From Lunularia cruciata (lineage: Eukaryota; Streptophyta; Marchantiopsida; Lunulariales; Lunulariaceae), in the NCBI GenBank assembly GCA_948567375.1, contig OX419757.1, positions 31,062,001 to 31,126,000 on the forward strand: 64,000 nucleotides of DNA, written 5' to 3'. Both the position numbers and the translations under genes were made by a program. Below the pieces are notes generated by a model, which searched no databases, was not told where the DNA came from, and saw nothing but the letters and a program-made list of their open reading frames with translations. This document shows, piece by piece, positions 12,067-21,903 of the stretch (position 1 is the stretch's first letter; each line of letters starts with the position of its first letter).

Positions 12067-12548
12067 TCACAAAGTAAATCTTTTGGATTTTTCTTTTCTC
12101 TCCTTGATCATAAGCTTCCCTACTTTTGATCTCATTTTTTGAGTATATAATGTATTCTCTACCTCAACTTTCATCCTATGCTTCTCAATTTTTACTGATT
12201 TTAATGCTTTAATCTTAACTATCTTATACCTTTCTCTAGTTTCCAGTAACTCACTCATAAATGTTCTATTACTAGCTAAATAAAGTAGCAATTGAAGGAG
12301 TCACTTTAGAATTTGCTTCCTCTTCCTTGATTCTTCTTTTTCTTTTTCCTTCTCTTTGGAAATTCATGCATTCTCCTCATTCTCCTTGGCTCCTTCTCTA
12401 GTCTCTTCATTCTCCTTGAGTGCTTCTCTATGCTCCTCCACATCTATGTCTTTGTCAATGTGTACTCTTGCTCTTGGCTCTTGTACTTGGTGCTCTTGGA
12501 CATTGCTCCTCTTCTTGTGCTCTTGCTTCTCCGCTTTGATAGGGATTA
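12067..12548 (-). pseudogene. C-terminal half of MYB/SANT-like coiled-coil pseudogene
   Basis: On the minus strand, from the TE1 junction, the frame reads IPIKAEKQEHKKRSN, then an acidic helix DVEEHREALKENEETREGAK. After a shift it continues MSELLETRERYKIVKIKALK and EVENTLYTQKMRSKVGKLMI, ending KRFTL-stop at 12067. This Lys/Glu-rich coiled-coil tail is typical of plant MYB/SANT-like proteins, including ORF1 of PIF/Harbinger elements. It continues the N-terminal half at 22573-23536; TE1 separates the two. The combined length would be about 480 codons. Which gene or element it came from is an inference. Confidence 0.4.
12545..12548 (+). repeat. Left target-site duplication of TE1 (ATTA)
   Basis: ATTA precedes the TGTCACGCC start of TE1 and recurs at 22573-22576 directly after the ACGACA end. 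The minus-strand pseudogene frame can be followed across these two points. Gypsy elements usually make 5-bp duplications; only 4 bp match cleanly here. Confidence 0.5.
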
Positions 12549-12995
12549 TGTCACGCCATTTGTAGTTCCACATCTAGATGCTCGGACACTGGAGTTCCAG
12601 TGATAGTAGTTAGAGTTATTCTAGCAGTTTCTCAGAGACTACTTTCCGACGGTTAGATTTTGTGTTCGGGGTACTGACTTCACGGTGGGGCCCACCATCA
12701 CTTTGCACCATTTTCACCGTCGAGTGTGCCATCAGCGGGACCGTTAGGGTTTCAGTGCTAGCTCAAGTCTAGGGGGTATAGTTTCAAAGTGAGCTCCAAA
12801 GAGCTCACTTCTATGATGTTGAGCCTTCGATTTCCTGGCTATGGTGGACAGAGGCCGGCGAGCATCACCTGGATTCTCTATGCTTGAGTGGGTGTGGCTT
12901 GAGTGTAATCAGTGCCCAATTGTTGGCAGTTTATAGAGTGACTGATCAAGTACTGATCTGAGTTGAGTTGAGTTGAGAGTGGTAAGCAATCTGAT
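12549..12995 (+). repeat. TE1 left terminal repeat block B (5' LTR portion)
   Basis: The block starts TGTCACGCCATTTGTAGTTC and ends GTAAGCAATCTGAT. It recurs with minor differences at 22022-22463. What follows (12996 to about 13861) is not repeated at the 3' end. A candidate primer-binding site lies only at 13864, so the full 5' LTR may have been about 1.3 kb, with most of it lost from the 3' copy. Confidence 0.75.
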
Positions 12996-13863
12996 AACAT
13001 CAGAGAAGTGATGTCATGGGGAAATCGGGTGCAGGAACTATGAGTGTTGGTGGTATCTCCAAGCTCGGTGGATTGTGGTAGCTTGATTCAAGTTTTGTGT
13101 TTCCCTAGTGTGCAGAAGCTCGTTCAATTGATGCAGATTTGGCAGTTAGGCGGATGGTGTGCGGAAGCGCTGGCCAAATTTTGAGCAAAGAAGGAGCAAT
13201 TTTTGAGCAGTGTTGTGATTTTGAGCTCAGGAGGTGAAGGCCGGACCAATTTGCTGCGAGTTGGGCTCAGAAAGTCAAATTGAAGGTGGAGTTGGGAAGC
13301 TCTTCTCATGAAATTATGATTTGGAAAAACCCGTTTTGTCAATTTGGCTCGAGTGGAAATTTAGTGGGGGATTTGGCGGACAGCCATCTTTAGGGTTTAT
13401 GTCAGATTTGGAGGAGTTTTTGCTGTTTGGCCAGATTTGGAGGAGTTTTGCTAGTTTGGAGGAGGTTCAAAGTGGCAACAAGAAAGGCCTCATTTGGCTG
13501 AATTTTGGAGTTTTGAGGCTTCGAGGCATAGGGTTGTGGGCTATGAGATGCTATAAAGGCCTAGAAGGGCCAACAAGCCAACTTGCTGGCATGAGGCTAG
13601 CTAGTTTAGAGTAGATCTTGGTCATTGGTTGGCAAAATCTGCCTTTCTTGCTAGATTGTGCACAACAAGGTTTGACCCCTAGATCTCTTGTTCCTAGACT
13701 GGTGCCCTAGCCAACTGGTCCACCCTCACTTGTTGTCCTAGTGACTGTGCCACTGTTATCTATATAAATGTAGCTTTGGCTAGGAGAGGCAGTTTGATCC
13801 CATTCTTGGTGATCCTGGTAGCTTAGGACTTAGATACGAACTCCTCTTATGTCAAATGCCAAA

Positions 13864-13878
13864 TGGTGGCAGAGTTAG
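13864..13878 (+). other. Candidate primer-binding site of TE1
   Basis: TGGTGGCAGAGTTAG differs at a few positions from the initiator-Met tRNA complement TGGTATCAGAGC used by most plant gypsy elements. It is preceded by GCCAAA, which would put an LTR end in CA at 13861. An alternative TGGTATC lies near 13050. The assignment is tentative. Confidence 0.35.
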
Positions 13879-14194
13879 TCTCGTGTTGTGTTATGAGATG
13901 GAGGGTTTTTGTTTAGATTTCTTGTGATTGGACCCCCTCCATTCTCTACTTCCTGTTTGTGCACCACGTTTGTGTGAGGTGACCTGATTTTTGAGCGTTG
14001 GTGCTCTGGTGTGCTCTCAATGGTGAGGCTGGAGTGATGACCAGTCAGACTACCTTTGTTTCTCTCCGGTGAGGCAAGAAGTGATGACCTGAAGACCGTG
14101 AGAGTGCATGTTATGATGGTAGGTTACAGGTTTCCCTTTCCCCTAGTGTAGTTATCTCAGTTAGAGTTACATTAGTGGGTGGTGCTTAGTTAGT

Positions 14195-14274
14195 ATTGGC
14201 ACTTGGTCGTGTTGGCACGTGGTGGTGTTGACACTTGGTGGTGTTGGCACGTGGTGGTGTTGACACTTGGTGGG
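14195..14274 (+). repeat. 16-bp minisatellite in the TE1 leader (5 units)
   Basis: Five consecutive 16-base units alternate between GTTGGCACGTGGTGGT and GTTGACACTTGGTGGT forms. They sit just upstream of the gag start at 14343. The higher-order alternation suggests growth by duplication of a 32-bp dimer. Confidence 0.8.
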
Positions 14275-14342
14275 GTACTTGCGGTTGCAACTTGCAGTTG
14301 CAGTTGGTGGTTTGGGTTTGCTGTTGTGGTTACTTTGTCACG

Positions 14343-15332
14343 ATGGAGTTCTTTGGAGATTCTAGAGGAGTTAGCCCTGCATTACGTAGTGGGTTTACTC
14401 GGAGTGGTGCTCGGTATCAACATGTATCTCAGGTCCCAGTGAGGGAGGAGATTGACTCTTAAGTTGGAGTTCAACACAGGAGTTGATTCAGTTGAGAGTG
14501 CACTTGGTGTGTCCGCACCGTTGTTGTGGGACATGGACAAGATTTATGGGGCCTCCAAAGGCCCTAGGCGTTACTCTGGTACAGTGGGTACCATTGAGTT
14601 GGATGACTTCATCCAGGAGTTTGATAGTTGGTGTGATCTGCAGCAGATGCGGAACCCGACTTTGTTCACACCCTTCATGGCATGGAAGGGGTTGTTTCAG
14701 CACTTGGAGGGTCCGCCGATGGATGACTACCATGAGTTCAAGAGAGCTCATTTGGAGGAGATTGAGTTATGGAGACAATATTGGTCTCCACACTATGTCT
14801 CCATCACTTCAGGCTCAGTGGCCAATAGTAGATCGGCTGTACCCACGAGTTCTAACTCGAGTAGTGTTGGTGGAGCTAGTGGAGGTGCACTAGCTGGAGA
14901 TAGTGCTACTACGATTGGAGGTACTGTTGCAGGAGGTGGTGTGGTACCGGGGTTTAACCCCATGGTGGAGTTCTTCCTGTGTTTGAGGCAGAACTACCAG
15001 GGAGTGCGGACTGACAAGCTGAGGAGTTTGCAAGAGTTCCAGTGGAAGGCTGGAGAGAGCCTACGCGAGGTATACACTCACATGAGACAGCTGATCAGTT
15101 TCACTCAGGGAGTTACTGAGGCCCAGGCAGTCTAGTTTTGGTATGGGATACTGGACAGGGAGTTATGCGTAGAGTTTGTGATGCTATGTTGTTGCAGGCT
15201 ACTTCGCCCACTTTGGCAGTAGTCCTTGGTTTGGCTGAGCATATTGAGCTCAACATGGTGGAGGAGAGAGTGGTGACATCTGGATTTGGTAAGGAGACCT
15301 CATCCACGGCTGTGACTTCTTCTAGAGTGCAG
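14343..15332 (+). pseudogene. gag: TE1 gag (capsid region)
   Basis: Gag forms the virus-like particle that packages the element RNA. I start it at ATG 14343 (MEFFGDSRG), the first Met that leads into the gag frame. A frameshift near 14455 moves to the long frame 14452-15135, which contains the tryptophan-rich gag helices (DDFIQEFDSWCDLQQMRN, then ELWRQYWSPHY), a Ser/Gly-rich linker, and the LREVYTHMRQLI segment typical of retrotransposon gag. A TAG at 15133 and another frameshift break the end, after which ELNMVEERVVTSGFG continues to 15332. The zinc-knuckle portion follows at 15435. The frame is intact for about 225 codons, unusually long for this window. Confidence 0.8.
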
Positions 15333-15434
15333 TAGAGTGCACCACGCCCAGTTGGTTTTCGAGGACAGGGTGGATAGCCCAGATCCTATGGAGCGAGTGG
15401 AGGGCCTAGTGGAGTTAGACCCTTACCCTCATTT

Positions 15435-16172
15435 TTGAGTCAACAACAGCCAGTGAGTGGTGGTGTTGCTTGTTGGACTTGTGGTGGACCTCACCATAGG
15501 AGAGAGTGTACTCAGGGCAGCGGACCTGATACCTCTAGTGCATCACAGCCAGCACAGAGGCAGTGTGAGCATTGCCACAGATTTGGTCATACTAGTGACC
15601 GGTGTTTTGACCTACACCCGGAGTTACGGAGTGGTAGGGCTACTATGGCAAATAGTAGAGGAGCTCTAGTTCATGGAGGACGAGGTGGTAGAGGTGGTGG
15701 TAGAGGATCTACACCTAGTAGAGGTGCAGTACCTGCCCTTACTTCTGACACAGCTATGGCTACTCGGATTGAGCAATTGGAGCAGAGATTGGCTAGTATG
15801 GCTATTGCTCAGAGGAGATCAGATTCGGGTGTTGAGGCTTCCACCTCATATGCTGGTGATAGAGATGCTTTGGACTTCATGTGCAGAGCAGCACAGGTGG
15901 ATGCATCTACAGTAGTGACTAGGAGTGCAGTACGTGCTCCAGAGCCTAGAGGAGCATCAGTGGAGTTGGACCCACAGAGAGGAGAGGTTGGGAGACAGGT
16001 CAGACTTCCCCAATCCTTCACGCTATCTGAGGCATTGCAGACGATATCCATGGTTCCTAGACGTCCCAGTGCAGGTGTGGTAGGTGGTGATGGAGTACAT
16101 GATGGACTACCTACTAGTCAGCCACCTGCTACTACACAAACTGAGTCTAGAATGATGTTGGGGGCGGCTTAG
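15435..16172 (+). pseudogene. gag: TE1 gag C-terminus with zinc knuckles
   Basis: This 245-codon open frame holds two nucleocapsid knuckles. The first (about 15471) is an irregular CWTCGGPHHRREC. The second (about 15566) is a perfect CX2CX4HX4C, CEHCHRFGHTSDRC, followed by FDLHPELR, a phrase common after the knuckle in plant gypsy gag. An Arg/Gly-rich stretch (GGRGGRGGGRGS) and a coiled-coil-like RIEQLEQRLASMAIAQRR follow. Knuckles bind the packaging signal of element RNA. The frame ends at a TAG before the protease and was probably continuous with it originally. Confidence 0.8.
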
Positions 16173-16374
16173 CTGATTATGCGGCATCCTTTGTTTTCAG
16201 CCAGTGACATGTTTACATTGGGAGTTGACCCAGCCCTAGTATTCCGGTTGGCTGCCATGTTGTGTGAGAGTAGGGATGGTGCAGTTCCTACTACTAGAGC
16301 AGAGGTGGTTGGTAGTGGAGCTGACTTGGTTGAGGAGCATGGGATCCGTTCAGTGACCAGTGGTTTATGGTAGG

Positions 16375-16875
16375 CAGCAGCGGCTACACTGGAGGAGTTG
16401 CCAGCTAGACCGGCCTTTGAGAGAGCGCGGTTTACACCTGGTGTTGTCCTATTGGATAACCAGAGGGGGATTTTTTGTTTGGTGGGACCTTTAGGGAAGG
16501 TCTATACACCACAGAGAGTCTTGTTAGACTCTGGTGCGTAGCCCCTTATGTTGGAGAAGGCTACAGTTGTCGATCTGGAGTTACGGAAGACCGATGTAGA
16601 GAGGTGTCCATTTTAGATCCAGACATCTCTAGATGGTGGTTCGACATAGTACATCACACGTGGAGAGCTTGTCGTCCAGGTTCAGCCTGGTCATCCGACT
16701 GATAGCTTGGTGGTGAGAGCTCAGGCTATTGCGACGATAGCTGAGTCATATGATGTGCTAGTTGGAGGAGCAGTGTTATACCCCATGGGTTTCAGCATTG
16801 ACTATTGGGAGGAGACAGCCTCTTATAGACCTGGTTGGCAGTCTGGTGAGGGACGGGTATGTAGCCTACCAGTAC
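16375..16875 (+). pseudogene. TE1 aspartic protease
   Basis: The retropepsin-like protease cleaves the polyprotein. VLLDSGA at about 16518-16538 gives the active-site Asp-Ser-Gly (Asp codon 16527), immediately followed by a TAG. Downstream, YDVLVGGAVLYPMGFSIDYW (about 16752-16810) is the conserved second half of gypsy proteases, equivalent to D(V/I)(L/I)LG..FL. Stops after DSGA and near 16613 plus a frameshift near 16700 inactivate it. The frame runs on into the methyltransferase. Confidence 0.75.
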
Positions 16876-17219
16876 GTTTTAGTAGTGGCAGTCTTGGCTC
16901 ACTACAGTCCGAGACCATGGCAGCATCAGTTTTAGCTTTCAGCGGTGCAGTTACTTGGCCTAGTGACTTGTTGGAGTGGAACGCCCATGCAGAGGATACT
17001 CCAGTACCAGAGGAGATCACTTGGCTTTGGAGTATGAGTAGGATTGTTCCATCCACCTTGGATGTTCCATTGTGGAGTTCAGAGGAGGCATTGCAACAGC
17101 ATGCAGGTCAGTTAGTGCAGCAGGCTTGGAGTGAAGCCTTCGTACCATCAGGGGATGAGTGTGAGGATGAGCCTCCAGAGGCGATTGCTTTGACACCTCT
17201 GGATACCACACTCATTGCT

Positions 17220-18210
17220 TGGCAATATCCAATAGAGGAGATATGCCTGTTGGAGTTGTTTGGTGGGATCAGCACCGGACTAGCTGCGGTGTTACAGGCG
17301 AGTATCCGAGTACAGAGGTACTTGTATGTAGAGAGAGATGAGACTGCTAGGCGAGTCTCTCTACATCATGTGGCACACTTGGCCTATCGGCATCTGGAGT
17401 TATTACCGATGTCGGCAATCAAAGGTTACCAAAAGGCCTTACCATGAGACATTTCCTTACTGGGGGCGCATGACTAGAGAGACATGGGCCTATTCACTTG
17501 GTGATTTCTAGATGGCCATGTCAGGGACATACACGTGCAGGCCACAGTTTGGGTCTTTAGGATCCTCGTTCTAGTGTGTTTTGGGAGATGTTACGTATAC
17601 TACGACATCTCCATGTTCATCAGTCTATTTCTCTAGCTTACCTTTTGGAGAATGTTCCTTTGATGGGTGATTCTTGCACTAGAGTGGTGGCAAGTACACA
17701 TCAGGTCCATTCTTGGATGGGACCTGCTGTATTGTTAGATGTAGCCAGAGTGGGATCACGGGCTCATCGTCTTTGTCTTTGGTAGACGAACCTCTTATCC
17801 AGAGAGGTTCTATAGCGTGCTTATGATGGGATTCAACAACTTGACCACATCCTTGTTGATGATATCTTGGATGTTGGGCGTCAATCTCAAACAGTGGTCG
17901 TGGCTGATAGGTCACCTATGGCAATGGTGAACCTAGTTGGATAGCCTAGAGCTGCATTTCCCACACTCATGATTTTTCCAGGCTCTCATGCTTTTTGAGA
18001 GGGAGGACTTAGACTTGTTTGGGACTCACAATTATAGCAGTTGGTGGAGCCCAACGCTGATGAGAGAGAGCGGGTGATGGGTGTTTGCACCGGTATTACT
18101 GCTATTCCAGCAGTGTCAGAGGCATCCAGGCGTCAAGTGTTAGGTCAGGCTATGGACCTGAACTGTTTGACCTAGATTGTGAGCCTTGGCAGAGCAGCGT
18201 TTGACCTAGA
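17220..18210 (+). pseudogene. TE1 embedded C5-cytosine DNA methyltransferase domain
   Basis: C5-MTases transfer a methyl group from S-adenosylmethionine to cytosine. Motif I (AdoMet binding) is LELFGGISTG at about 17250-17279, closest in form to the DNMT3 phrase FDGIATG, with an acidic YVERDE downstream. After one frameshift (17350-17450) the frame continues: GPIHLVIS, then motif IV WPCQG with the catalytic Cys codon at 17519. DPRSSVFWEMLRIL and motif VI LLENVP (ENV at 17648-17656) follow. LDVARVGSRAHRL then TNL is a motif VIII/target-recognition-like segment. A later stretch with FPTLM, and ASRRQVLGQAMD, matches motifs IX-X. About 350 codons spanning motif I to motif X indicate a full catalytic domain. 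Roughly seven stops, mainly TAG, kill it. It lies between protease and RT. DNMT3-, DRM- or bacterial-type ancestry cannot be decided by eye. Confidence 0.88.
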
Positions 18211-18321
18211 CCGGTATTACTGCTATTCCAGCAGCGTCAGAGGCATCTAGGCGTCAAGTGTTAGGTCAGGCTATGGACCTTAACTGTTTGACCTAGATTG
18301 TGAGCCTTGGCAGAGCAGCGT
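18091..18321 (+). repeat. 121-bp tandem duplication at the methyltransferase end
   Basis: CGGTATTACTGCTATTCCAG starts at 18091 and again at 18212. About 110 bases are repeated nearly identically through GGCAGAGCAGCGT, with an 11-base joint. The repeat covers the motif X region. Because 121 is not a multiple of three it shifts the frame, so it probably arose after loss of function. Confidence 0.9.
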
Positions 18322-18675
18322 AGGATGCCCTTGATAGGCATCACCACTTGGACACTTGTGAGCCCTATGCCTATCGAGACGATTCAAGCACATGCTGGGG
18401 GCGATGGACTGAGTGGACATGGTATTTTGGGACACATCCAGTAGCTACTAGGGAGAGTGGTCTACTTGGAGTCCATCCAGGTGAGCGTGGGCTACTTGGA
18501 TTACACCCTTGGTCCACATGGGATGCAGCCAGAGGACGTGTGGAGCTTGCAGCCAGAGTGGAGGGAGTTTTTCCAACAGAGGTTGGGACCTCTAGTGGTC
18601 GGGAGCATGATACTATTGCTCCCAAGGGCCCAGTGTAGCAGCCAGTCAGTACGTCTTCCACTCCTACTATAGTTA
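18322..18675 (+). other. Linker between methyltransferase and RT in TE1
   Basis: An open plus frame (18348-18638) reads a Trp/Gly-rich, motif-free sequence (for example WGRWTEWTWYFGTHP). I recognise no domain. It is most simply the spacer of the polyprotein. Confidence 0.4.
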
Positions 18676-19500
18676 CAAAGGATACTTGGGAGCCAGATCT
18701 TGGACCCAAGCTTACTAGAGAGGAAAGACGGACGGTTTGGAGGTTCTTGAGGAGTCACACAAGTTGTTTTGCCTTCAGTATGAAGGATTTGGGTGCTCTG
18801 AAGGGACCTGGTATATGGATTGAGCTGACTAGCGACATACTAGTTTTCTGACGTCCTTATCGATATAGTGATATGGAGAGGACATTGATTCAGAGCCGAA
18901 GTAGTGACCTTTTTAAGGCTGGTTTGGTGGAGATTTCACATGGAGAGTATGCATCAGCGACAGTGATGCCAGCCAAGAAGGATATGCATGGCAACTATAC
19001 AGATAGGCGGATGTGTGGAGATTACCATCCTATTAACCAATAGACTAGGGCTGATCGGTATGCCATGCCTACACCGGAGGAGATTTTTGATGCGATTGGG
19101 CATGCAAAGGTCTTTGGTACTTTGGATCTTCGAGCGGGATATCATCAATTGCCAATCAAGGAGGAGGATAAGTGCAAGACAGCATTTTAGGCTATTGATC
19201 CTCACGGCAAGGATGTGTTATATCAGTGGATATCTTACCATTTGGGTTGAAGAACGCTCATGTTGAGTTCCTGAGGGTCATGGATAGGATCCTAGCTGGA
19301 TTGGATTTTGCTCGGTGCTATATTGATGACATTTTGGTTTATAGCACTACTGTGGAGGAGCATGAGAGACAGTTGTTGGAGGTGTTTGAGAGGTTGAGAT
19401 CTCATGGACTCAAACTACATCCTGGGAAGTGTAGGTTCTTCCGTGAGCAGGTTGAGTATTTGGGTCACACTATCTACCCCGGAGGACTTGGTGTTTAACA
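18676..19500 (+). pseudogene. pol: TE1 reverse transcriptase
   Basis: RT copies element RNA into cDNA. The frame opens with LTREERRTVWRFL, continues through KAGLVEISHGEYASATVMP and CGDYHPIN, then GTLDLRAGYHQLPI (the Asp-containing RT motif near 19123). LPFGLKNA follows in the next frame. CYIDDILVYS carries the catalytic YIDD at 19319-19330, and KCRFFREQVEYLGHTI marks the end of the palm/thumb region. Stops (TGA near 18850, TAG near 19042 and 19189, TAA at 19498) and a frameshift near 19225 inactivate it. The catalytic aspartates themselves are intact. Confidence 0.9.
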
Positions 19501-19507
19501 GACCAAG

Positions 19508-20467
19508 GTGGAGGCTATTGCACGTATTCCTCGACCTATGGATGTGAGCAAAGTGCGAGCATTCCTTGGGTTGGCAAACTTCTATCGTTGCTATGTTAGA
19601 GGATTTAGTGCCATTGCCAAGGCCTTGACGAAGCTGACCAAGCTTACACATGAGTGGTGTTGGGGAGATGAGCATGAGAGAGCTTTTTTAGAGCTCAAGG
19701 AGAGGTTGACATCTGCTCTTATTTTGAGGAGACCGATCAGGGGACGACCATTTCAGGTTCACACTGATTGGAGTATGTTGGGGCTTGGAGCGGTGCTCAC
19801 CCAGCATGATGATGAGGAGAAGGAGTTTGTGGTGGCCTATGCTAGTTGCTCCAACAATTCAGCAGAGGCAAAGTATAGTTCATATGAGGGAGAGTGCTTG
19901 GCAGCAGTTTGGGCAGTAGCACATTTCCGATGTTACCTATTTGGTAACCCCTTCACTCTCATCACTGATCATCAGCCGCTAAAGTGGTTGATGGAATCCG
20001 ACAAGCTTTCAAGGAAGCTTGCACGATGGGCTCTGATTTTACAGGAGTATGATTTCACGGTTGTTCACAGACCTGGAGTGGTGAACCGTGATGTAGATGG
20101 GTTGAGTAGAAACCCATGTCCCAGCCAGCAGGATCAGACCGGAGCACATTGGCATGGTGAGACAGATGAGGAGATGGTGATAGGTTGGCATGCATCGGCC
20201 TTTCTATGTATATTTGCAGAGGCTTTGGTGGTATCTCTCTTAGCGCATACAGGAGGAGTTATTGAGGTCACAGATCCAGAGAGTGAAGATATTTGTACAG
20301 TTCAGCAAGACATTCATGATGATGTCTTAGTCATGGACTATCTTTGCACTGGTGTTGTGGGTGGCACAATTGGGGCCAAGGAGAGAGACCATGTTCTTCA
20401 GCGAGCCAGACGGTTCAGATTGGAGGGTAGACACCTTTTGCGTGTATGGGAGGATGGTAGAGTATGA
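19508..20467 (+). pseudogene. pol: TE1 RT connection and RNase H domain
   Basis: RNase H removes the RNA strand of the RNA-DNA hybrid. This is the longest open frame of the window (319 codons). It starts with FLGLANFYRCYVRGFS (connection), then HTDWSMLGLGAVL (first RNase H Asp), YEGECLAAVWAV (Glu), LITDHQPLKWL (Asp) and VNRDVDGLSRNP (last Asp). All four acidic residues are present. A spacer follows before the integrase. A TGA at 20465 separates it from the next domain. Confidence 0.9.
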
Positions 20468-20469
20468 GT

Positions 20470-21400
20470 AGTACCACTTCCATCACAGAGACCACAGTTG
20501 GTCCATCATGCTCATGAGGAGCTAGGACATTTTGGAGTAAAGCGTACATATAGCTAACTCCAGAGTCATTATTGGTGGCGCGGTATGAAGACCAAGGTAT
20601 AGCAGTTTGTTGCCAGATGTGTGGTTTGTGACCGAGTTAGAGCATCATTCAATGCTCCTACGCCACAGTTATACCTATTACCTATCATGGGATTGAGTTA
20701 TCGTTGGAGTTTGGACTTCGTTGGACCTTTACCGCTGACTGTGAGACATCATCGGTATGTTTTGGTGATGGTGGAGCACTTCTCCAAGTGGATTGAGTTG
20801 GTGGCACTTCCTGACAAGTCTAGTGAAGCTTACTCGTTCTTGGATCGAGTTCTTAGTCATTTTGGTGCACCAGCTGAGGTTTTGACTGATCAAGGTATAG
20901 AGTTCTTGGAGGAGTTTCAATTCTTGTGTGACAAGGCTTTGATTGATCATTGTATTACATCACGAGATCACCTTGAGGCAGATGGCTTAGCAAAGAGAGT
21001 GGTTCAGACGGTGAAGAGAGGATTGCAAACGTATGGTTTGTAGAGAAGGCACTTGGGAGATTGGGATCTCCAATTACCTTGGTTGGCCATGGGCTATCGG
21101 TTCATCCGGCAAGCCTCCTTAGCATCCTTCTCTCCATACTTTCTACTCTATGGACAAGATCCAGATTTACTTGCAGCCATTTGTCAAGATGCAACTATAA
21201 TTTTGGACTTGGATGACCCCGATGTATGGATGAGCGCATGTTCTCAGCGGGCAGAGATCTTTTGGAGAGTGATGCCGATGGCCTTTGAGAACTTGGCAAT
21301 TGCTCAGCATAGAGATACTTTACGTTATGCTACCATTCGAGGAGGAAGTTATAGACCCTCGATCCGTTGATTTCATCCAGGCAACTATGTATATCTATAG
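20470..21400 (+). pseudogene. pol: TE1 integrase, catalytic Glu replaced by Lys
   Basis: Integrase inserts cDNA into the host genome. The zinc-binding H-H-C-C module reads HAHEELGHFGVKRTYS and later CVVCDR (20500-20632). The first catalytic Asp is in SLDFVG (codon 20714) and the second in LTDQG (20888). At the third position, 35 codons later, ADGLAKRVVQT has Lys (AAG, 20993-20995) where the family has Glu, so this copy could not integrate. The frame runs 20621-21043 and, after a TAG, 21053-21370. Stops at 20556 and 20600 hit the zinc module. Confidence 0.88.
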
Positions 21401-21445
21401 CAAACAGCACCGACGACACTTGATGTTTCTACAGGCCGCACTATC

Positions 21446-21745
21446 TTGAGAGTGCGTGAGGTTTTGCGATCTGGAGTCCTTGTGTTAGAAGGACGTGATG
21501 GTGTTTTTTGGAAGGATCATGTGCGCAATTGTCCACTATGCCACCTCGCAAACATTGATGGTACTATGGACCCAAGCTTGGCACTTGTACGTGCAGGCTT
21601 GAGGTGTATGTTATGTGGCTCTTCTGGTGGAGCTGCTACTATGTTAGTGTGTGATAGCTATTCTAGAGGATGGCATATGGCATGTATGACTCCTCCCCTC
21701 ACGGTGGTTCCTCAGGGATAGTGGTTATGTCCTAGATGTACTTGA
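21446..21745 (+). pseudogene. TE1 C-terminal PHD finger
   Basis: PHD fingers bind zinc through C4HC3 and usually read histone H3 tails. The frame first reads VREVLRSGVLVLEGRDGVFW, an integrase C-terminal tail. It then has CMLC (Cys codons 21605 and 21614), CDSY (Cys at 21650; the fourth ligand, expected Cys, is Tyr at 21659), GWHMAC (His 21674, Cys 21683), PPLTVVP, an in-frame TAG at 21719 and WLCPRC (Cys 21728 and 21737). The GWH..C..PPL..VP phrase is diagnostic. It occupies the place where chromoviruses carry a chromodomain, which suggests a targeting role. One substitution and one stop disable it here. Confidence 0.85.
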
Positions 21746-21903
21746 CCTATAGCTAGTTCATTCTTTATATGGTATAGATTGCAGACAGGCGACTAATGAT
21801 GGGGCTCCATAGCACCCGGCCTCCTGATCTTTGCTCATTAGAGTGTATACCATATACTTAGAGTAGATGGCTATCTGGAGTTAGAGGGACCTAACCGCCA
21901 GCT

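Noticed and set aside
12356-12565. Plus-strand 69-codon Ser/Leu/Cys-rich frame
   Set aside because: It is the complement of the acidic coiled-coil tail of the minus-strand pseudogene and crosses the TE1 boundary.
17220-18210. Methyltransferase as bacterial contamination or a restriction-modification gene
   Set aside because: It is flanked in the same orientation by protease and RT of one retroelement, shares that element's TAG-rich decay, and lies inside a plant pseudogene interrupted by TE1.
18348-18709. Overlapping open frames of about 96 and 112 codons on opposite strands
   Set aside because: They fall in the TE1 linker between methyltransferase and RT. The plus frame is simply polyprotein and the minus frame is its shadow.
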